From NCBI RefSeq assembly GCF_026210795.1, contig NC_089457.1, positions 1,116,001 through 1,180,000 on the forward strand: 64,000 nucleotides of DNA. Direction: 5' to 3'. The DNA is from Rhizophagus irregularis (Eukaryota; Glomeromycota; Glomeromycetes; Glomerales; Glomeraceae). How positions within the stretch are numbered: the stretch's first letter is position 1; each line of letters begins with the position of its first letter. Under the pieces are notes generated by a model. That model made no database searches, was not told where the DNA came from, and worked only from the letters and a program-made list of their open reading frames with translations. The position numbers were made by a program, and so were the translations under genes. Shown here piece after piece: positions 1 to 11,670 of this stretch.

Positions 1-288
1 CAATCTATGAAAGGAAGAGAATTCTTTTCCTTTGAGCAAGTAATATATTGCAGTTGAAAAACTTCTATCACCATCAAAATTATCTGGTAAGCCGACTTTT
101 TTAATTACTGATTTGTCTCGATAAAATTCTACGAAATACCCTCCTTCAGGATTTGGAGTCAAGTGAAGCTTTTCGATTAATTGTTGTGAAGAAATAGTTT
201 GCGCCCGTTTATGAATATGGAATGGTATAGCATGAACCATCGAAAGCATAACCGATAAAATGACTACTAAAATCCAATTTCGTTTCAT
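1..288 (-). CDS. Secreted cupin (DUF985/cupin_5) protein, 5' part only
   Basis: The reading frame opens at an ATG (complement of 286-288) and stays open for 96 codons to the window edge. Residues 1-20 look like a signal peptide: MKR, then a hydrophobic run ending in VHA. A segment then follows that I recognise as the start of a DUF985/cupin_5 domain: QQLIEKLHLTPNPEGGYF, a YR pair, and RSFSTAIYYLL-KG-EFSSFHR. Such proteins are small beta-barrel cupins; the biochemical role of most fungal members is not known. The rest of the barrel lies outside the window, so intactness cannot be judged. It is the only ordinary host-type gene seen here. The start is chosen because it gives the signal peptide at once and the upstream DNA is AT-rich without coding character. 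Confidence 0.8.
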   Translation of the reverse strand, partial: MKRNWILVVILSVMLSMVHAIPFHIHKRAQTISSQQLIEKLHLTPNPEGGYFVEFYRDKSVIKKVGLPDNFDGDRSFSTAIYYLLKGKEFSSFHRL

Positions 289-1027
289 GATTAATTAATT
301 ATAACAGGTATAACAGCTTTTTTTATATAGAAATTGAAATTTAGTGTTTCAATTAAAACGAAATTATATCGGTTAAATAGAAAGTGGTCTGACTTTTAAG
401 GTGACCGGGTTTCGATCTTTCGATTCGTTGTTCTTTAGTCATCATATTCTTTTTTTATCTACTCTAAATAAGGGCTAAAATGCATAATATAGTTTTATTA
501 TTAGTTTGACGCCGTGAACGATTTATGCGGTAAACCTAACCCATTTATATCTTTTATAACTGCGGTTGTTCTAATGCATTCTGCGGTCGGCTGTGCTACG
601 TATTACATTTACCGTATTTTTGCGGGCCCCCTATGCACAGTAACCTACAAATAAGAACTCCCATTTTCTACCTATTTTATTATTTAAAATAATTTAATAA
701 ATACCTATATAGGTATTACGCATGATAAATACCCAATTATTATATAAGTTTTATACATATCTACTAATAATAAAAACTCACGCAATGGTGGTATAAGGTC
801 AAAATCTCTGAAATCTGTATCATGTATTTGCAATAAGCAATATGATTGGTAAAATTTGCTGAGTGCATACGTGTAAAGCATGATAGTGCCACAGTATCTT
901 TACCCAGAATTACCCCAGCGTACCCTTCAATAATGTCACGACTCACGAAACAGCCGGCATTAAGAAATTAAGAAATTAATGTGTGACGAACTGACAATTA
1001 AGTTTTTACCTACTCAAAAAAAACTGT
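289..1027. other. Intergenic, no gene seen
   Basis: Upstream region of the cupin gene. Short open frames occur but none has recognisable protein character. The segment around 480-640 is less AT-rich than its surroundings. No repeat or RNA gene is supported. Confidence 0.5.
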
Positions 1028-1839
1028 CCCTCTGATGCAAATGTATCGTTCTTATACGATCAGGTGCTATGTTCTTATACGACGTATAGATGATGATCGT
1101 ACTTTCTCCCCCGTTGGGCTCTGCCCATTTTTTCCCATGAAGTTATGGATGAAAAATATGAGGATTTTTTGCCTTGAGTGATAGTAAAAGGACTTTTCGA
1201 CGTTATATGAAGTTATTACCGAGATCTTTAGTTTCGCCCGAACTCCTTACGGCTTATATTGAGTTAGGACCGTTATCATGAGTCTTGGAGTTACCAATAA
1301 TACTGTAAGATGGCAGTTCCATACGAACGTTCCCCTGGGCTTTCTGAAAGGTTGAAAAGTAGTGCGTCTTGGTTCCTACGCCTTTAAAGTCTAACTGGCC
1401 AAGTGGTTCGCAGGCCGGACCGGTATTTCTTGGAAGGAGCTCCCTGACCAACGTATTTCTTGCTAGTTGATGTTGTTAACTGGGGAGTTAGTCTTCTAAA
1501 ATAAGGAGACAGAGTTGAGGTGTATGTTTGGTGAATTTTACTCAGGTTTTTCTCATTGCACTTCGAGTTTTCCTGAGGTTTATGTCTTTATTTTTTGCTT
1601 TTTGTTTTTCTTGGTCGCTTTTTTCGGTGTAACCTTATTTTCTTTGGGGGGTGGGGGGATACTGGAAAATTTGATCGTCATGGTGGCTTGGTGTTACAAT
1701 TTTCAAAATCGATCATCATTGGGGTGGATAGGGGGTGACAGGTTTGGTACCGCAGTTTTTGTAGTATGCCGATCAAGGTGGTCACATGATGGACTATCAT
1801 TGGATTGACTTATCTAGGTAGATCTTAGGTCGATGGATT

Positions 1840-1962
1840 GTTCGCAATGAGGTGGGTGTCCTCCATTTGGGATCGTTCGAAATGAGGTGGGTGTCCCTTT
1901 GGGGATTGCACGACACTAAAAAGTTCCCCATCAGCTGGACTGCACGACACTAAAAAGTTCCC
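1840..1962. repeat. Two pairs of short direct repeats in the Mutator-like cargo
   Basis: GTTCGCAATGAGGTGGGTGT at 1840 recurs with one change at 1875. TGCACGACACTAAAAAGTTC at 1907 recurs at 1941. The pairs are adjacent and spaced 35 and 34 bp apart. They could be iterated protein-binding sites or a small local duplication. Confidence 0.6.
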
Positions 1963-2400
1963 GGAGGTCTTTGTGAAATAGGTTTGTTATCCATAGTATG
2001 TAGTCAAATAGGGGAAATTGAATTTTAGTCATTTTTGATAGTGCTAATGGTAGCTCGGAGGTTCTTTACTGATTCTAGGAGTGGGTACGGCGCTGGATGG
2101 GTTACGTATAGCATAGTCGACTTTACTCATTTTGAGATATATTTGGGGGGTAGAAACCGTAGAATATTTATATGTAGAGGTCGGGGTTTTTAATCTTAGC
2201 TTTTCTTATTTGTAATTTTGGAAGATTATTTGTTCTTTGTTTTTCTATTAGTTCTGCACTTGTTGCGGTACTTTTTAGATCACTCTGTGTTTCTCTAAAG
2301 TTACTTCGGCATTAATTAATAAAATTCAAGCTCATGCTATGTTTACCTTATACGACGTATATGTTACATAATATAGGTCGTATAAGATAGTATGTTGTAC

Positions 2401-2543
2401 CAGTGTTGGCAAATTTTGAGGTCATTTCACTTTTTTGAAATGACCTTAGGTCATTTCGTATATGATCACGTGATATATTCATAGTAAAATCATGACGTAA
2501 TCAGGTCATTTAAAGGTCATTTCAAGGTCATTTGCCAACACTG
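2401..2543. mobile_element. hAT-type MITE, 143 bp
   Basis: Perfect 14-bp terminal inverted repeats, CAGTGTTGGCAAAT, are flanked by an exact 8-bp duplication TGTTGTAC (2393-2400 and 2544-2551). Internally the AGGTCATTTCA motif recurs in both orientations, so the whole element can fold back. The 8-bp duplication and the CAGTGTTGG end place it with hAT elements; the full hAT element at 46567 starts with the same nine bases. It is inserted within the Mutator-like element. Confidence 0.88.
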
Positions 2544-2581
2544 TGTTGTACACGTATAAGAAAGATACATTTGCTCCTCTG

Positions 2582-2760
2582 ATACTTATAGAAAATGGAA
2601 ACAAGGAAGGGTGTAACATATGTGACAAAAAACAGTCACGTGAATTTTCGTGACATTTTTGAAGGGTATGCAGGGTAAATCCTTATCCAGTATTTTCTGC
2701 CCCACGTGATCATAGTAAAATATTTGTTACACCTTCTGCGTTTCCCTTTTTCATAAGTAT
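2582..2760. mobile_element. Fold-back MITE, 179 bp
   Basis: Imperfect inverted ends of about 38 bp start ATACTTATAGAAAATGGAAA and end TTTCATAAGTAT-like on the other side. A GGTGTAACA block is conserved in both arms. TCTG occurs immediately outside each end (2578-2581, 2761-2764). Its left end overlaps the right target duplication of the Mutator-like element, so it was probably there first. Superfamily not assigned. Confidence 0.55.
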
Positions 2761-2764
2761 TCTG

Positions 2765-3481
2765 GAAACAGATTTTTTTTGAAGTGTAAAAAATTATTTT
2801 TCACATCCTTATTCATTATATGGTTAATTTCTTAATTCCATAATGCTGGCCAAAAAGTCATGTAGGAGTAGAAAAGTGATGGTAATACTGGGTAAATTTG
2901 CTGCAGTTATGAAGTCATGTATGCTGGATATAAGGTTGCTTGCTGAAACCTAAGGGTTTAGGCAAGATGGCATTTCGCCAAAAAGCGAAATTCTGCTGAA
3001 ACTATATTAAAGTTATATTAAAAAACTGGCAAAACTTTGGAGAAAGGCGAAACTGCCGAAACTTATTATAAATGCCGAAACTGCCGAAACTCTGCCAAAA
3101 CTATAATAAATCTATAGTAAAATTTTGACAAAACTAATCGTAGGATTTTGAAGAGGTTTAAACAAGCAACTTTAGCTGGATAATTGTTTTATCAGACTTA
3201 CATAATAGGTATTTTTTAATCACCACTGAATTAGTAAATGACTGATAAAACTTATTATCAATTTGCTATAATACTATTTTACTAATACTGAATATATTTA
3301 AACTAATTATATTGTTAAATTTATTGACATATTATTATTTATATAGTCAGAGACATAATAAATCATCAAGTATTACACGAATGTTTCAAATTGAAATTTT
3401 TAAGAAATCACGTGATAATCATGATTCTAATTTTTTATTGGTTAAAAATTAAGTAGCACATTAACCATATTGGGAACTATC
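2765..3481. other. Non-coding, short GCCGAAACT repeats
   Basis: No gene is seen. Around 2985-3120 the words GCCGAAACT and CTGCCAAAACT recur irregularly, giving a small degenerate tandem patch. The rest is plain AT-rich DNA. Confidence 0.5.
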
Positions 3482-4764
3482 TTACTTTATTAATTCATCT
3501 ATATTTTCAAAAATAAAATCCGGAACAGCTCGATGTGATTTATATTTTTTTAATACATAATCAGCTTGCACACCTGTTAAACCCTTTCGATAACATTCCA
3601 TAAATTTTGCTGATTTTTGTGCATACTTTCGGATATGGCTTAACGGAACTGAATCTAGTGCTTGTGGAACTGTTTCCTGTAAGCCTTTCCAAGTGTAAGT
3701 GCAATGCTGCCAAGCATACCTTTTTGCCGCTCCCCAGTACATCTCAATATAGTTGAGTTCACAATGGAACTTCGGATAAAATATAACTTTATGTTTAAGT
3801 CCTTCAATTATTTCCTGTAAAATTAGTTTTTGATTAAGAAAATCTTCTTGAGTAGCTAAAACATGACGTGCACAACATCTTGGGTTCTCTAATGATATCT
3901 CTTTATTACCACAGAACCCTTTTAATCCAGATCCCCATAAACCACGTTCTTGTAAAATTACTTTCATTCCCTTTGGTTTTTCACAAAGTTTTTCATATGG
4001 ATAATCATCAGGAAACACCATACTTTGAACTTGACCATTAAAAATGGTATCACGCATAATTGGTTATTTTCCGCCAGAATTGAGATTCATATTTGCTGCA
4101 TTAAGAGTGTCATCAGCTAATTTTGCATGGCTAAATAGATTATCAAAAGCAAATACTGCAACCATTCCTGGGTGTATTTTTTCAAAAATTGGAATTGCTC
4201 TAGTTTTGATCTATATTGATTAAATCAGAAATTTTTTAATTAGCTTAAATTTAATTATCTTATATATTAATTATATATTAATTTACCTGTTCAATTAATT
4301 GATCTATATTCCACCATCCATCAAAATTTTTTCCTGGATTAATTATAACACGTGCTTCATGTGGAATTGAATCATCCATATCATCATCATTTAATTTCAA
4401 TCTTCCGATAGTTTCTGTTAAGAAATCACTAACATGGATCGATCGTCCTTGTCTTTTTTTGCGTAATGGCTGCTCATTTTTGAGTCTCCATCCAGATTTT
4501 TGACCATCATTTGATTGAAAGGTTGTCTCATCATGGGTTACAAAAATGTGTAAGTATTCATCACCTTCTAATTCAGGATTAACTTGAGTTTCACATTCCT
4601 CACCAATAAACTTCGGCATTAAGCTTTGATACCTATAAATAAAATTAAAATTAATTAAAAAGCTTATTTTTTGTTTTTATTAATAGAAAAATATATTACC
4701 TTTGCATATTTTCAAGAAATTCTTTCTGATAAGCAATAACATCATTTCTTTTGTGGCCATCAAC

Positions 4765-4766
<2 letters not shown>

Positions 4767-4795
<29 letters not shown>
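4767..4795. repeat. (TA)n microsatellite
   Basis: About 14 TA units lie inside the decayed transposase frame and add to its disruption. Confidence 0.9.
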
Positions 4796-5139
4796 CATAC
4801 CTTTTGCATAACGGCTAAATGTAAATCCCATTTTTTTTAACCATCAAGTTGCAGTTTTTTCACTAAAATAAAATAATAAGATATTATTATTATTATAGGT
4901 ATATGGTATGGATAACTTAAATTTTACCTGATTGTTGTTTTATTTTCTATACCGATGGAAGGTAGAATTTCTTCATTAACAAAATTGCAAAAACTATTAA
5001 CAGTAACATCAAATTTGTGTTGGCGCAAATATGAAGCTACTTTTAATTGAATGTCTTCGTCATCAATAAGACTGCTTCCTTTAAAATATTATCCACAATT
5101 ATCTTTGGGAATATCACCATAGTTTTTGAATGCCTTAGC

Positions 5140-6347
5140 TAAAGCTCTGAACAGTTCCGGTTTGAACCGGGAACCGATCCAGAACCAGCAAAAAATTCGG
5201 TTCGGTTCTCGGTTCGGGTTTGGACTTGGAACCGTCTGGTTCAGTTCGGTTCTATCCGAAATTAAGAAAAAATGCGAAAAAATGAATATACGACTATCCA
5301 GTAATCGTACAAGAACGAGCCATAGCTCGTTGGAATCCTCTCATCGAGACGCGTCGAATGGTGGTAAAATCAAGTCTCTAGCATCGATAGATCACGAGAT
5401 AGCACATGGTGAGTGTTTCTTAAAAAATTTGCATTAGAAAACGATCCATTGATGCTAGAGACATGAATTTACCACCATTCGACGCATCTCGACGAGACGA
5501 ATCTAATGAGCTTTAATTCGTCTTTTTACGTCTTTTTACAATCACTGGATGGTCGTGTATTCGTTTTTTCGCATTTTTTTTAAATTTTCAAACGTCAAAA
5601 ATTAAAATTCCGATACAAGCGATTAAACGCCATCTATTGATCACACAAAGCCGAATTTTAGCTCATTGGATTCGTCTCACTGAGACGAGTCGAATGGTGG
5701 TAAAATGATGTCACTAGCATCGATAGATCGTTTTCTAATGCAAATTGTTTAAGAAACACTCGCCATGGGCTATCTCACGATCTATCGATGCTAGAGACTT
5801 GATTTTACCACCATTCGACTCGTCTCAGTGAGACGAATCCAATGAGCTATAATTCGTCCTTGTGTGATCAATAGATGGCGTTTAATCGCTTGTATTGGAA
5901 TTTTAATTTTTGACGTTCGAAAATTTTAAAAAAAATGCGAAAAAACGAATACACAACCATCCAGTGATTGCAAAAAGACGAATTATAGCTCATTAGATTC
6001 GTCTCGTTGAGATGCGTCGAATGGTGGTAAATTCATGTCTCTAGCATCAATGGATCGTTTTCTAATACAAATTTTTTAAGAAACACTCACCATGTTTTAT
6101 CTCGTAATATATCGATGCTAGAGACTTGATTTTACCACCATTCGACGCGTCTCGATGAGAGGATTCCAACGAGCTATGGCTCGTCCTTATATGATCACTG
6201 GATGGTCGTGTATTCATTTTTTTGCATTTTTCTTAATTTCGGATAGAACTGAACTGAACCAGACGGTTCCGGTTCGGTTCCATTTCAGTTTTCGGTTCTA
6301 TCCGAACCACAAAAAAACTGAACCGAACCGACCCGTTCAGAGCTTTA
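5140..6347. mobile_element. 1.2-kb fold-back hAT-type MITE
   Basis: The ends are TAAAGCTCTGAAC and its complement, flanked by an exact 8-bp duplication GCCTTAGC (5132-5139, 6348-6355). The element is palindromic along nearly its whole length, with a centre near 5740. Each arm contains GGTTCGGTTC-rich termini and three copies of a module built on a self-complementary core like GATTCGTCTC...GAGACGAATC next to ACCACCATTCGA and a CTCTAGCATCGAT block. It has no coding capacity. It is inserted in the Tc1-like transposase, whose reading frame continues on both sides, which confirms the boundaries. Confidence 0.88.
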
Positions 6348-6970
6348 GCCTTAGCCTAACTTCTAACACAACATGCAAACCATACTCCACGATTTAACAT
6401 TTCTGCAACCATTTGACTTGCATTCAATTTTGAATGTCCTTTTTCAAGAAGGTGAAAATAATATTGGGTTGCTTTTAGCCGCATTTTATGTCCTGATGTT
6501 AACTGTTGATCTTTGATTTTTATCTTATTTTCAATTTTTTCAATAAAAGGTATATATTTTATAGGTTCTTCACCATTTTACTCTTTAAGTTCTCCTTCAT
6601 TTTGATTATTAATATCCTATAACTCACTACCTAAATTTTCTTGAGAACTTTTTTTAGATAATAGTTGAAAAAGTATTTGTCCATTTTTTTTCTGATTTTC
6701 TGATGCTTTTATTTTTTTCCAATATTTAGTTGTGCGAGAATTTCCTAAATTAACTAATGGACGCTTAAACTTTTTCAAAGTTTCCATATTTTTCATTAAA
6801 GTTGAAAAAATCTGATCTGCCTCATTTTCAATTTTGTTATCAATCCACCTAACTTCATCTTCTATGCTGTTTCCATCATCTGAACTTGAAATATCAGTAA
6901 CTTCAACAAAATTTTTTTATTTTTTAGCAATATCCCGGCACTGTTGTATTCTTTTATTTGGACGTGGCAT

Positions 6971-7713
6971 GGGAAAAAAAATTTATGATCTACATAATCT
7001 GAATTGTGTCGTATTGTCTCAATATATATAATAAATGCTGGCCCAATTTATGAAATTTTGGCTAATTCTGGCCAGAATTATATGTTTCAAATTCCGTCAT
7101 TTCTTATAAAAATACTGGAGATTAACAGATTTATAACTTTTGAGCTAAATATCCAATTAGGAAAAACTTAACGTCATTATGCAACTATGGTTAGTATCTA
7201 TTAAATTACGTTGAGATATTTTAAAAATATGCACTAAAAAACTTTTTATAAAATTTTTAATTTGAGCAAATTTATTGGATGATTTATCATGTCCCAAACC
7301 GTACTAATTTGCTAAAAATACTATAAATTAACAAAATTAATATAAATTACTAATTTGTTAACAGATTATTATTTTAGATAAAAGGTAATACCTAAATCTT
7401 TTAATAATCATTCTAGATATAATAAAAATGTTATTCATTGAAGTTTCATTTTCTTTTTGATATAAGAGATGATTTTATTCAACCTGAAATTATACTTGCT
7501 ATCAGAATTAATTACAAAATATGAAGCTTATACTATAATATATTAAATTGCTATAATACCGTAATTATATAATGTCAAAAATACAAAAATTGTACATAGT
7601 AAATAAATATTTTTTTCTAGTTATGCTGTAAATGATTTGTAATCTGTAAATTTATAATGCTGGTCTCAATGAGTTATTAAATATTTAAATGGTAAAATTC
7701 ATATTTTGTGATA
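6971..7713. other. AT-rich, no gene seen
   Basis: This probably includes the 5' flank of the Tc1-like element, but I could not find convincing terminal repeats for that element. No RNA gene or other repeat is supported. Confidence 0.45.
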
Positions 7714-7721
7714 GTTGTAAT

Positions 7722-8033
7722 TAGAGATGTGATCAAAATCTGAAAATTTGGATTATTCACCAATCCATCTGATCTGAACGGATAATAGATGCATCTGGAT
7801 GGATTAAGAATATCTGTTTTAATCCGAAACAGCATCCAATGATCGTATAGAGATGTACAATAGTTCATTCGAATTGTCTTATTGCAACGATTCGAATGAG
7901 CTATAATGCATCTCTATACTCTATATGATCGTTGGGTGTTGAGATATCCAAAAATTTGAAGTTAATCTTATGATAATCTGGATTGATCCAGACGGATCAT
8001 GGATTGTAAAATTTCACCTGGATCGCATCTCTA
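7722..8033. mobile_element. hAT-type MITE, 312 bp
   Basis: Inverted ends TAGAGATGTGATC and GATCGCATCTCTA are flanked by GTTGTAAT and GCTGCAGT, which agree at five of eight positions with all three differences transitions, so this is an aged 8-bp duplication. The interior is a fold-back with GATCCATCTGATCTGA-like arms and a central CATTCGAATTGTC...GACGATTCGAATG-like core. Confidence 0.65.
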
Positions 8034-8041
8034 GCTGCAGT

Positions 8042-9589
8042 AATTCTGATAGCACCTATATCTAAAATATATATACAAACCCTAGCAAAAGTAATAGTAA
8101 TCAGTTTTATAATGAAATTATGAAACTTTTTTTTTATTTTTAAGAAGAATTAAAAATACATATATTTTATTATTTGATAAATATTTGGTTTGATTTCTAT
8201 TTGCATTAATAGATAGCGTTATTATTAAAGAATATATTAATAAATATAAAAGTTTTTTTAGAAAAATTATTAGGATAAATAAGGTTAGATTTATTCTTTT
8301 ATATTTTAATAGAAAAAAGAATTTAATGGTAGTAATTAATGAGTTGATTAAGATTGAATAACTTAAAAGAGCATTACAGCTGAAAAAGCAGAACAATTTT
8401 ATAGACAAAAATAGCAAATTAAAAGAAATAAAACATAGACAGAACATTTGAAATATAATCTCAAAATGTAGAAATTATTTGATAGATTGATAGAATAGTA
8501 AGCCATTATTAAGTTTAACAATACTATTAGGATAATGTAAACAAAAAAAGGTAAAAAAAATAAAAAGATAATTTAGAAAATCAAAATAATAGATAAGATA
8601 GAAAATTAATAAATATATAGCTTAAAATTTTAAAATAACGTATATAGTATATAATAAAAAATACATATTCTAAATCATGTAATCTTCACTTACATGATCA
8701 ATCATATATTAAATAAATTAGGTAGTTATATTATACTTTATTAGTTATACAAAGGTTTTTGATATAAAGAAGTTAAATTAAACTCTTTTAGAATTTTTTC
8801 TTAATGTTATATGTATTTCTAAATTTTTGATATTGTAATTGTATATATATTAGAATAGAATCCTACTTACTTATAATAAAAGTCACCATAATTTTACTTT
8901 ACTTTTTTCTTAAATTCTATTGGTTAATTAATTAAAAAGGAAAAAAATCAACATAAAATTTTCTTTTATAGTAAGATTTGCAAAGAATATTATATATGAT
9001 TTTTACCTTAGATTTAAAGATAACCTATCTAGAGCTTCAAACAATATATATATAGGTTAGATGAAAAATTTAAAATTTACTAAGGCCAATAAGCGAATAT
9101 TTTTCATGTCTGCTAAGCAAATTTTTATCTAACCTATAAATTTTTTACATTGCTAATAATACTGCTAAGCAACTTATTTTATAATATATATATATATATA
9201 TAATTTTTTTTATAAAATAAGTATATAAAAAAAAACTAAAAAAAACAAAAATTTTTGAAATAATGCATAAATAAAGCTATTATTGTTTTTTTGTAATATT
9301 ACAACTTATAAATGTTTCTTATAAATATTTTCGTATATTTGTTCTGTGATTTCAGAGTGTAATTTAGGCACTTTGATCAAAGGAAATATCTAAAATCTTT
9401 TTAAATAAAGTTGTTCAACAGGTTTGAATCTATTTATATAAATTTTTATCATAATTGAATAGATATTTATGGATTTATTCATGTTTTTTATAATGTTACT
9501 AATACGTAAAATTTTTATTTTTAAAATATATTGTAAAATTTATCAAAAAAAATATTTTTAAAAAATTTTCTAAGTAAAAATGAAATAAC
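8042..9589. other. Very AT-rich spacer, no gene seen
   Basis: Runs of TATATA and poly-A/T are interspersed with short open frames rich in Leu, Ile, Phe and Lys, typical of random AT-rich DNA. Nothing recognisable as a gene, RNA or bounded element was found. Confidence 0.5.
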
Positions 9590-9597
9590 TTTTATTG

Positions 9598-10404
9598 TAA
9601 GGATTGGAACTGGTTAAGGTGGTTAACTGGTTAAGACCTCTCAAAAAATGGTTAACCGGTTAATTTAACCAGTTAAATTAACTGACTAATTAACCGGCTA
9701 ACTTAACCGGTTAAAATACAGATCATCCTAAATTAGTAATTCCTAGCCAACTTCTAACTTTAACTTTACTAGCATTAACTTTAATTTTGCCCACCTTAAT
9801 AGATTCGATGATAAACCTGCAATCTTATATTTTAATATAATATATTGCATATGATATTTATAATTTAACATTATTTATGTTAAAATATTCTAAAGTTATA
9901 ACCTTGATTTATGCAGAAATCAGCATATAATCGGGTATAGTATTTTAAATAAGAAAAAATGCAAAAATTCGAATACTACAGTAGTAATTGATGGAATGGA
10001 ATTTCAGATAGAACTAAAAATATAATTAAAAAACTTTTCAACTTAGTGCTGATACCGGTGACCACTGCATGACTGGGTAGTAAGTAATTACAATATACTG
10101 TATGTAATTTTTTACTAATGTATACATTTTAATATAAATATTTACCAGAAATTACTCTTAAATAATACTATTTAGTTAAAAACACAAAAAATTTATCTTT
10201 AAACGTATGTTAAAATACAAAAAATAGGCCTCTAAATACATGTTAAAATATAAAATTTATATATTAACAAGTTATTAACCGGTTAGCCTCATTACAAATT
10301 AACCGGTTAATTAACCAATTAATTAACCAACTATTAACCGGTTAGACACTCTAATTAACCAGTTATTAACCGGTTAAGCTTTTTTTTGACAGTTCCAATC
10401 CCTA
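9598..10404. mobile_element. hAT-type MITE, 807 bp, AACCGGTTAA-rich ends
   Basis: Ends TAAGGATTGGAACTG and the complement of TAGGGATTGGAACTG are flanked by an exact 8-bp duplication TTTTATTG (9590-9597, 10405-10412). Both subterminal zones are packed with AACCGGTTAA and near variants (9640-9715 and 10270-10380), a self-complementary 10-mer likely to be bound by the mobilising transposase. There is no coding capacity. Confidence 0.87.
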
Positions 10405-10630
10405 TTTTATTGATTATTACAAAAATTAAGTGTAAAATTATAAAAAAAATAGAAACCCACTTATTTTACCCTTTTTACTTACCTATCCTTCTCATTTTAA
10501 ATATATATTTTTTAGTATTACACAGACATATATATGTTTTATATTTTTAATATTATGCAGTTATATATTTGTTTTGTCAAAAATACATTACACAATCACA
10601 TCTAAAAATAGTTTCTGTATCACATATATA

Positions 10631-11042
10631 CAGTCGGCTCTCGATATAACGAAGTTGGTGGTTTGGCCAATCAGGCCTTCGTTATAAGAAAATTCGTTAA
10701 TAAAATATAGCGAATTTCGATATAATGGGAAAATCTGGTATAACATATGAAACTTTGGTATATTGTGGTATATTATGATTTCTTATGTTATGTACAACAT
10801 ATGTTACACAAAATATCTTCGTTGTATTAAAAAAAGTTCGTTATAAAAAGAAATTCAGTATACAAAGAGTCATTTTATTATGTACAGTTTATAGACTTAC
10901 TTCGTTAAACGGTATACAGCATTTAATTAGTAATATTCGTTATAGCAAATTTTTTTTTATATGTTAAAATTGGTACAACACTAAAGATTCGTTATACCAA
11001 ATAATTCGTTATATCAAAATTCGCTATAACGAGAGCCGACTG
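10631..11042. mobile_element. pogo/Fot1-like MITE, 412 bp
   Basis: Inverted ends CAGTCGGCTCTCGATATAAC and GCTATAACGAGAGCCGACTG are flanked by TA on each side. The TA target and the CAGTCGRCTCTC-type end fit the Tc1/mariner-pogo group. TTCGTTATA-type words recur throughout. It is non-coding and derived from a longer element. Confidence 0.82.
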
Positions 11043-11044
11043 TA

Positions 11045-11670
11045 ATTAACTTATTTTTTGTATTAAAAATATTTACACAAATATATTTATAACATATAGG
11101 CTAATCTGACTCACCAACCAAATGTCACATGAGAATAAGTGTGACAATATCAAACCAATCGAATTTAGTGTAATAAATGAAAAAAAATCAAAAAAATATT
11201 TCAAACGCTTCTTTTATGTAATAAAACCATTATAAAATACTATCAAAAATAAAGAATAACCCTTAAAAATATGCTGTTTATTATATAAATACATATAATA
11301 TACAATAATTACAATAATTATTAAAACAAACCTATTAATATATTTAAAAAAAGTTTTACAGCGTAAACTACTATTTAAAATGCCTTAATAAATGTAATAA
11401 TGTGCAAATAATGTTATAAAAATAGAGCACATTATACTAACTTTAACATGTCACATATTTACAACATCCAATAGGAAAATGATTCCCGATGATTTCCCAC
11501 CATATTATTTTTTTGTAGAAAGCTTATCTAAGTTTATTTTATTTGCAGATCATCACAAATTTCATATATATTCCTCAATTATATCACCTGATTATTAATT
11601 AATGAAATGAGTCAGATTGGCCCATATGAATTTGTTTACATATTTTATTAGATTCTTTATTGGTAATATA
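11045..11670. other. AT-rich spacer, no gene seen
   Basis: No bounded repeat, RNA or coding region could be supported here. Confidence 0.45.

Larger units (their letters stand above)
1037..2574. mobile_element. Mutator-like non-autonomous element, 1.5 kb
   Basis: The ends are inverted: GCAAATGTATCGTTCTTATA at 1037 and its near-complement ending GATACATTTGC at 2574 (one mismatch over about 22 bp). They are flanked by 9-bp direct repeats, CCCTCTGAT (1028-1036) and TCCTCTGAT (2575-2583), differing by one transition. A 9-bp duplication is the mark of Mutator-like elements. Both ends also carry a TATACGACGTATA palindrome (about 1070 and 2350). No transposase is visible, so it must be mobilised in trans. 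The interior (about 1200-2000) is richer in G+C than the flanks and may be captured sequence, but I do not recognise it. A hAT-type MITE (2401-2543) sits near the right end. Confidence 0.7.
3482..6970 (-). pseudogene. Tc1/mariner-like (DDE) transposase, decayed and interrupted
   Basis: Reading on the minus strand from the ATG at 6968-6970 (MPRPNKRIQQCRD), the pieces are an N-terminal helical region (6970-6350), a middle piece (5130-4620), a catalytic piece with VTHDET (4619-4278), a second acidic motif VFAFDNLFSHAKLADDTL (about 4200-4100), and PKFHCELNYIEMYWGAAKR (about 3760), which corresponds to the third acidic residue of DDE_3-type transposases. Together these give the D-D-E order. The copy is dead: several in-frame stops (for example TAA between the second acidic motif and MRDTIF near 4065, and stops near 6930, 6620 and 6580), a TA microsatellite in the frame at 4767, and a 1.2-kb MITE inserted at 5140. 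The stops are TAA or TAG in contexts where CAA or CAG would fit. Confidence 0.75.

Noticed and set aside
1515-1808. 97-codon open frame in the Mutator-like element
   Set aside because: Phe/Gly-rich low-complexity translation, no recognisable domain, and it lies in non-autonomous element cargo.
5126-6397. Short frames at both ends of the fold-back MITE
   Set aside because: They are mirror images caused by the palindrome and cross the target duplication.
2835-7090. Words containing TGCTGGCC near 2843 and 7033 as terminal repeats of the Tc1-like element
   Set aside because: They are in direct, not inverted, orientation, and no TA-flanked ends could be placed.
8118-8447. 109-codon minus-strand open frame rich in Leu, Ile, Phe and Lys
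   Set aside because: Composition is what random AT-rich DNA gives; no motif or context supports a gene.
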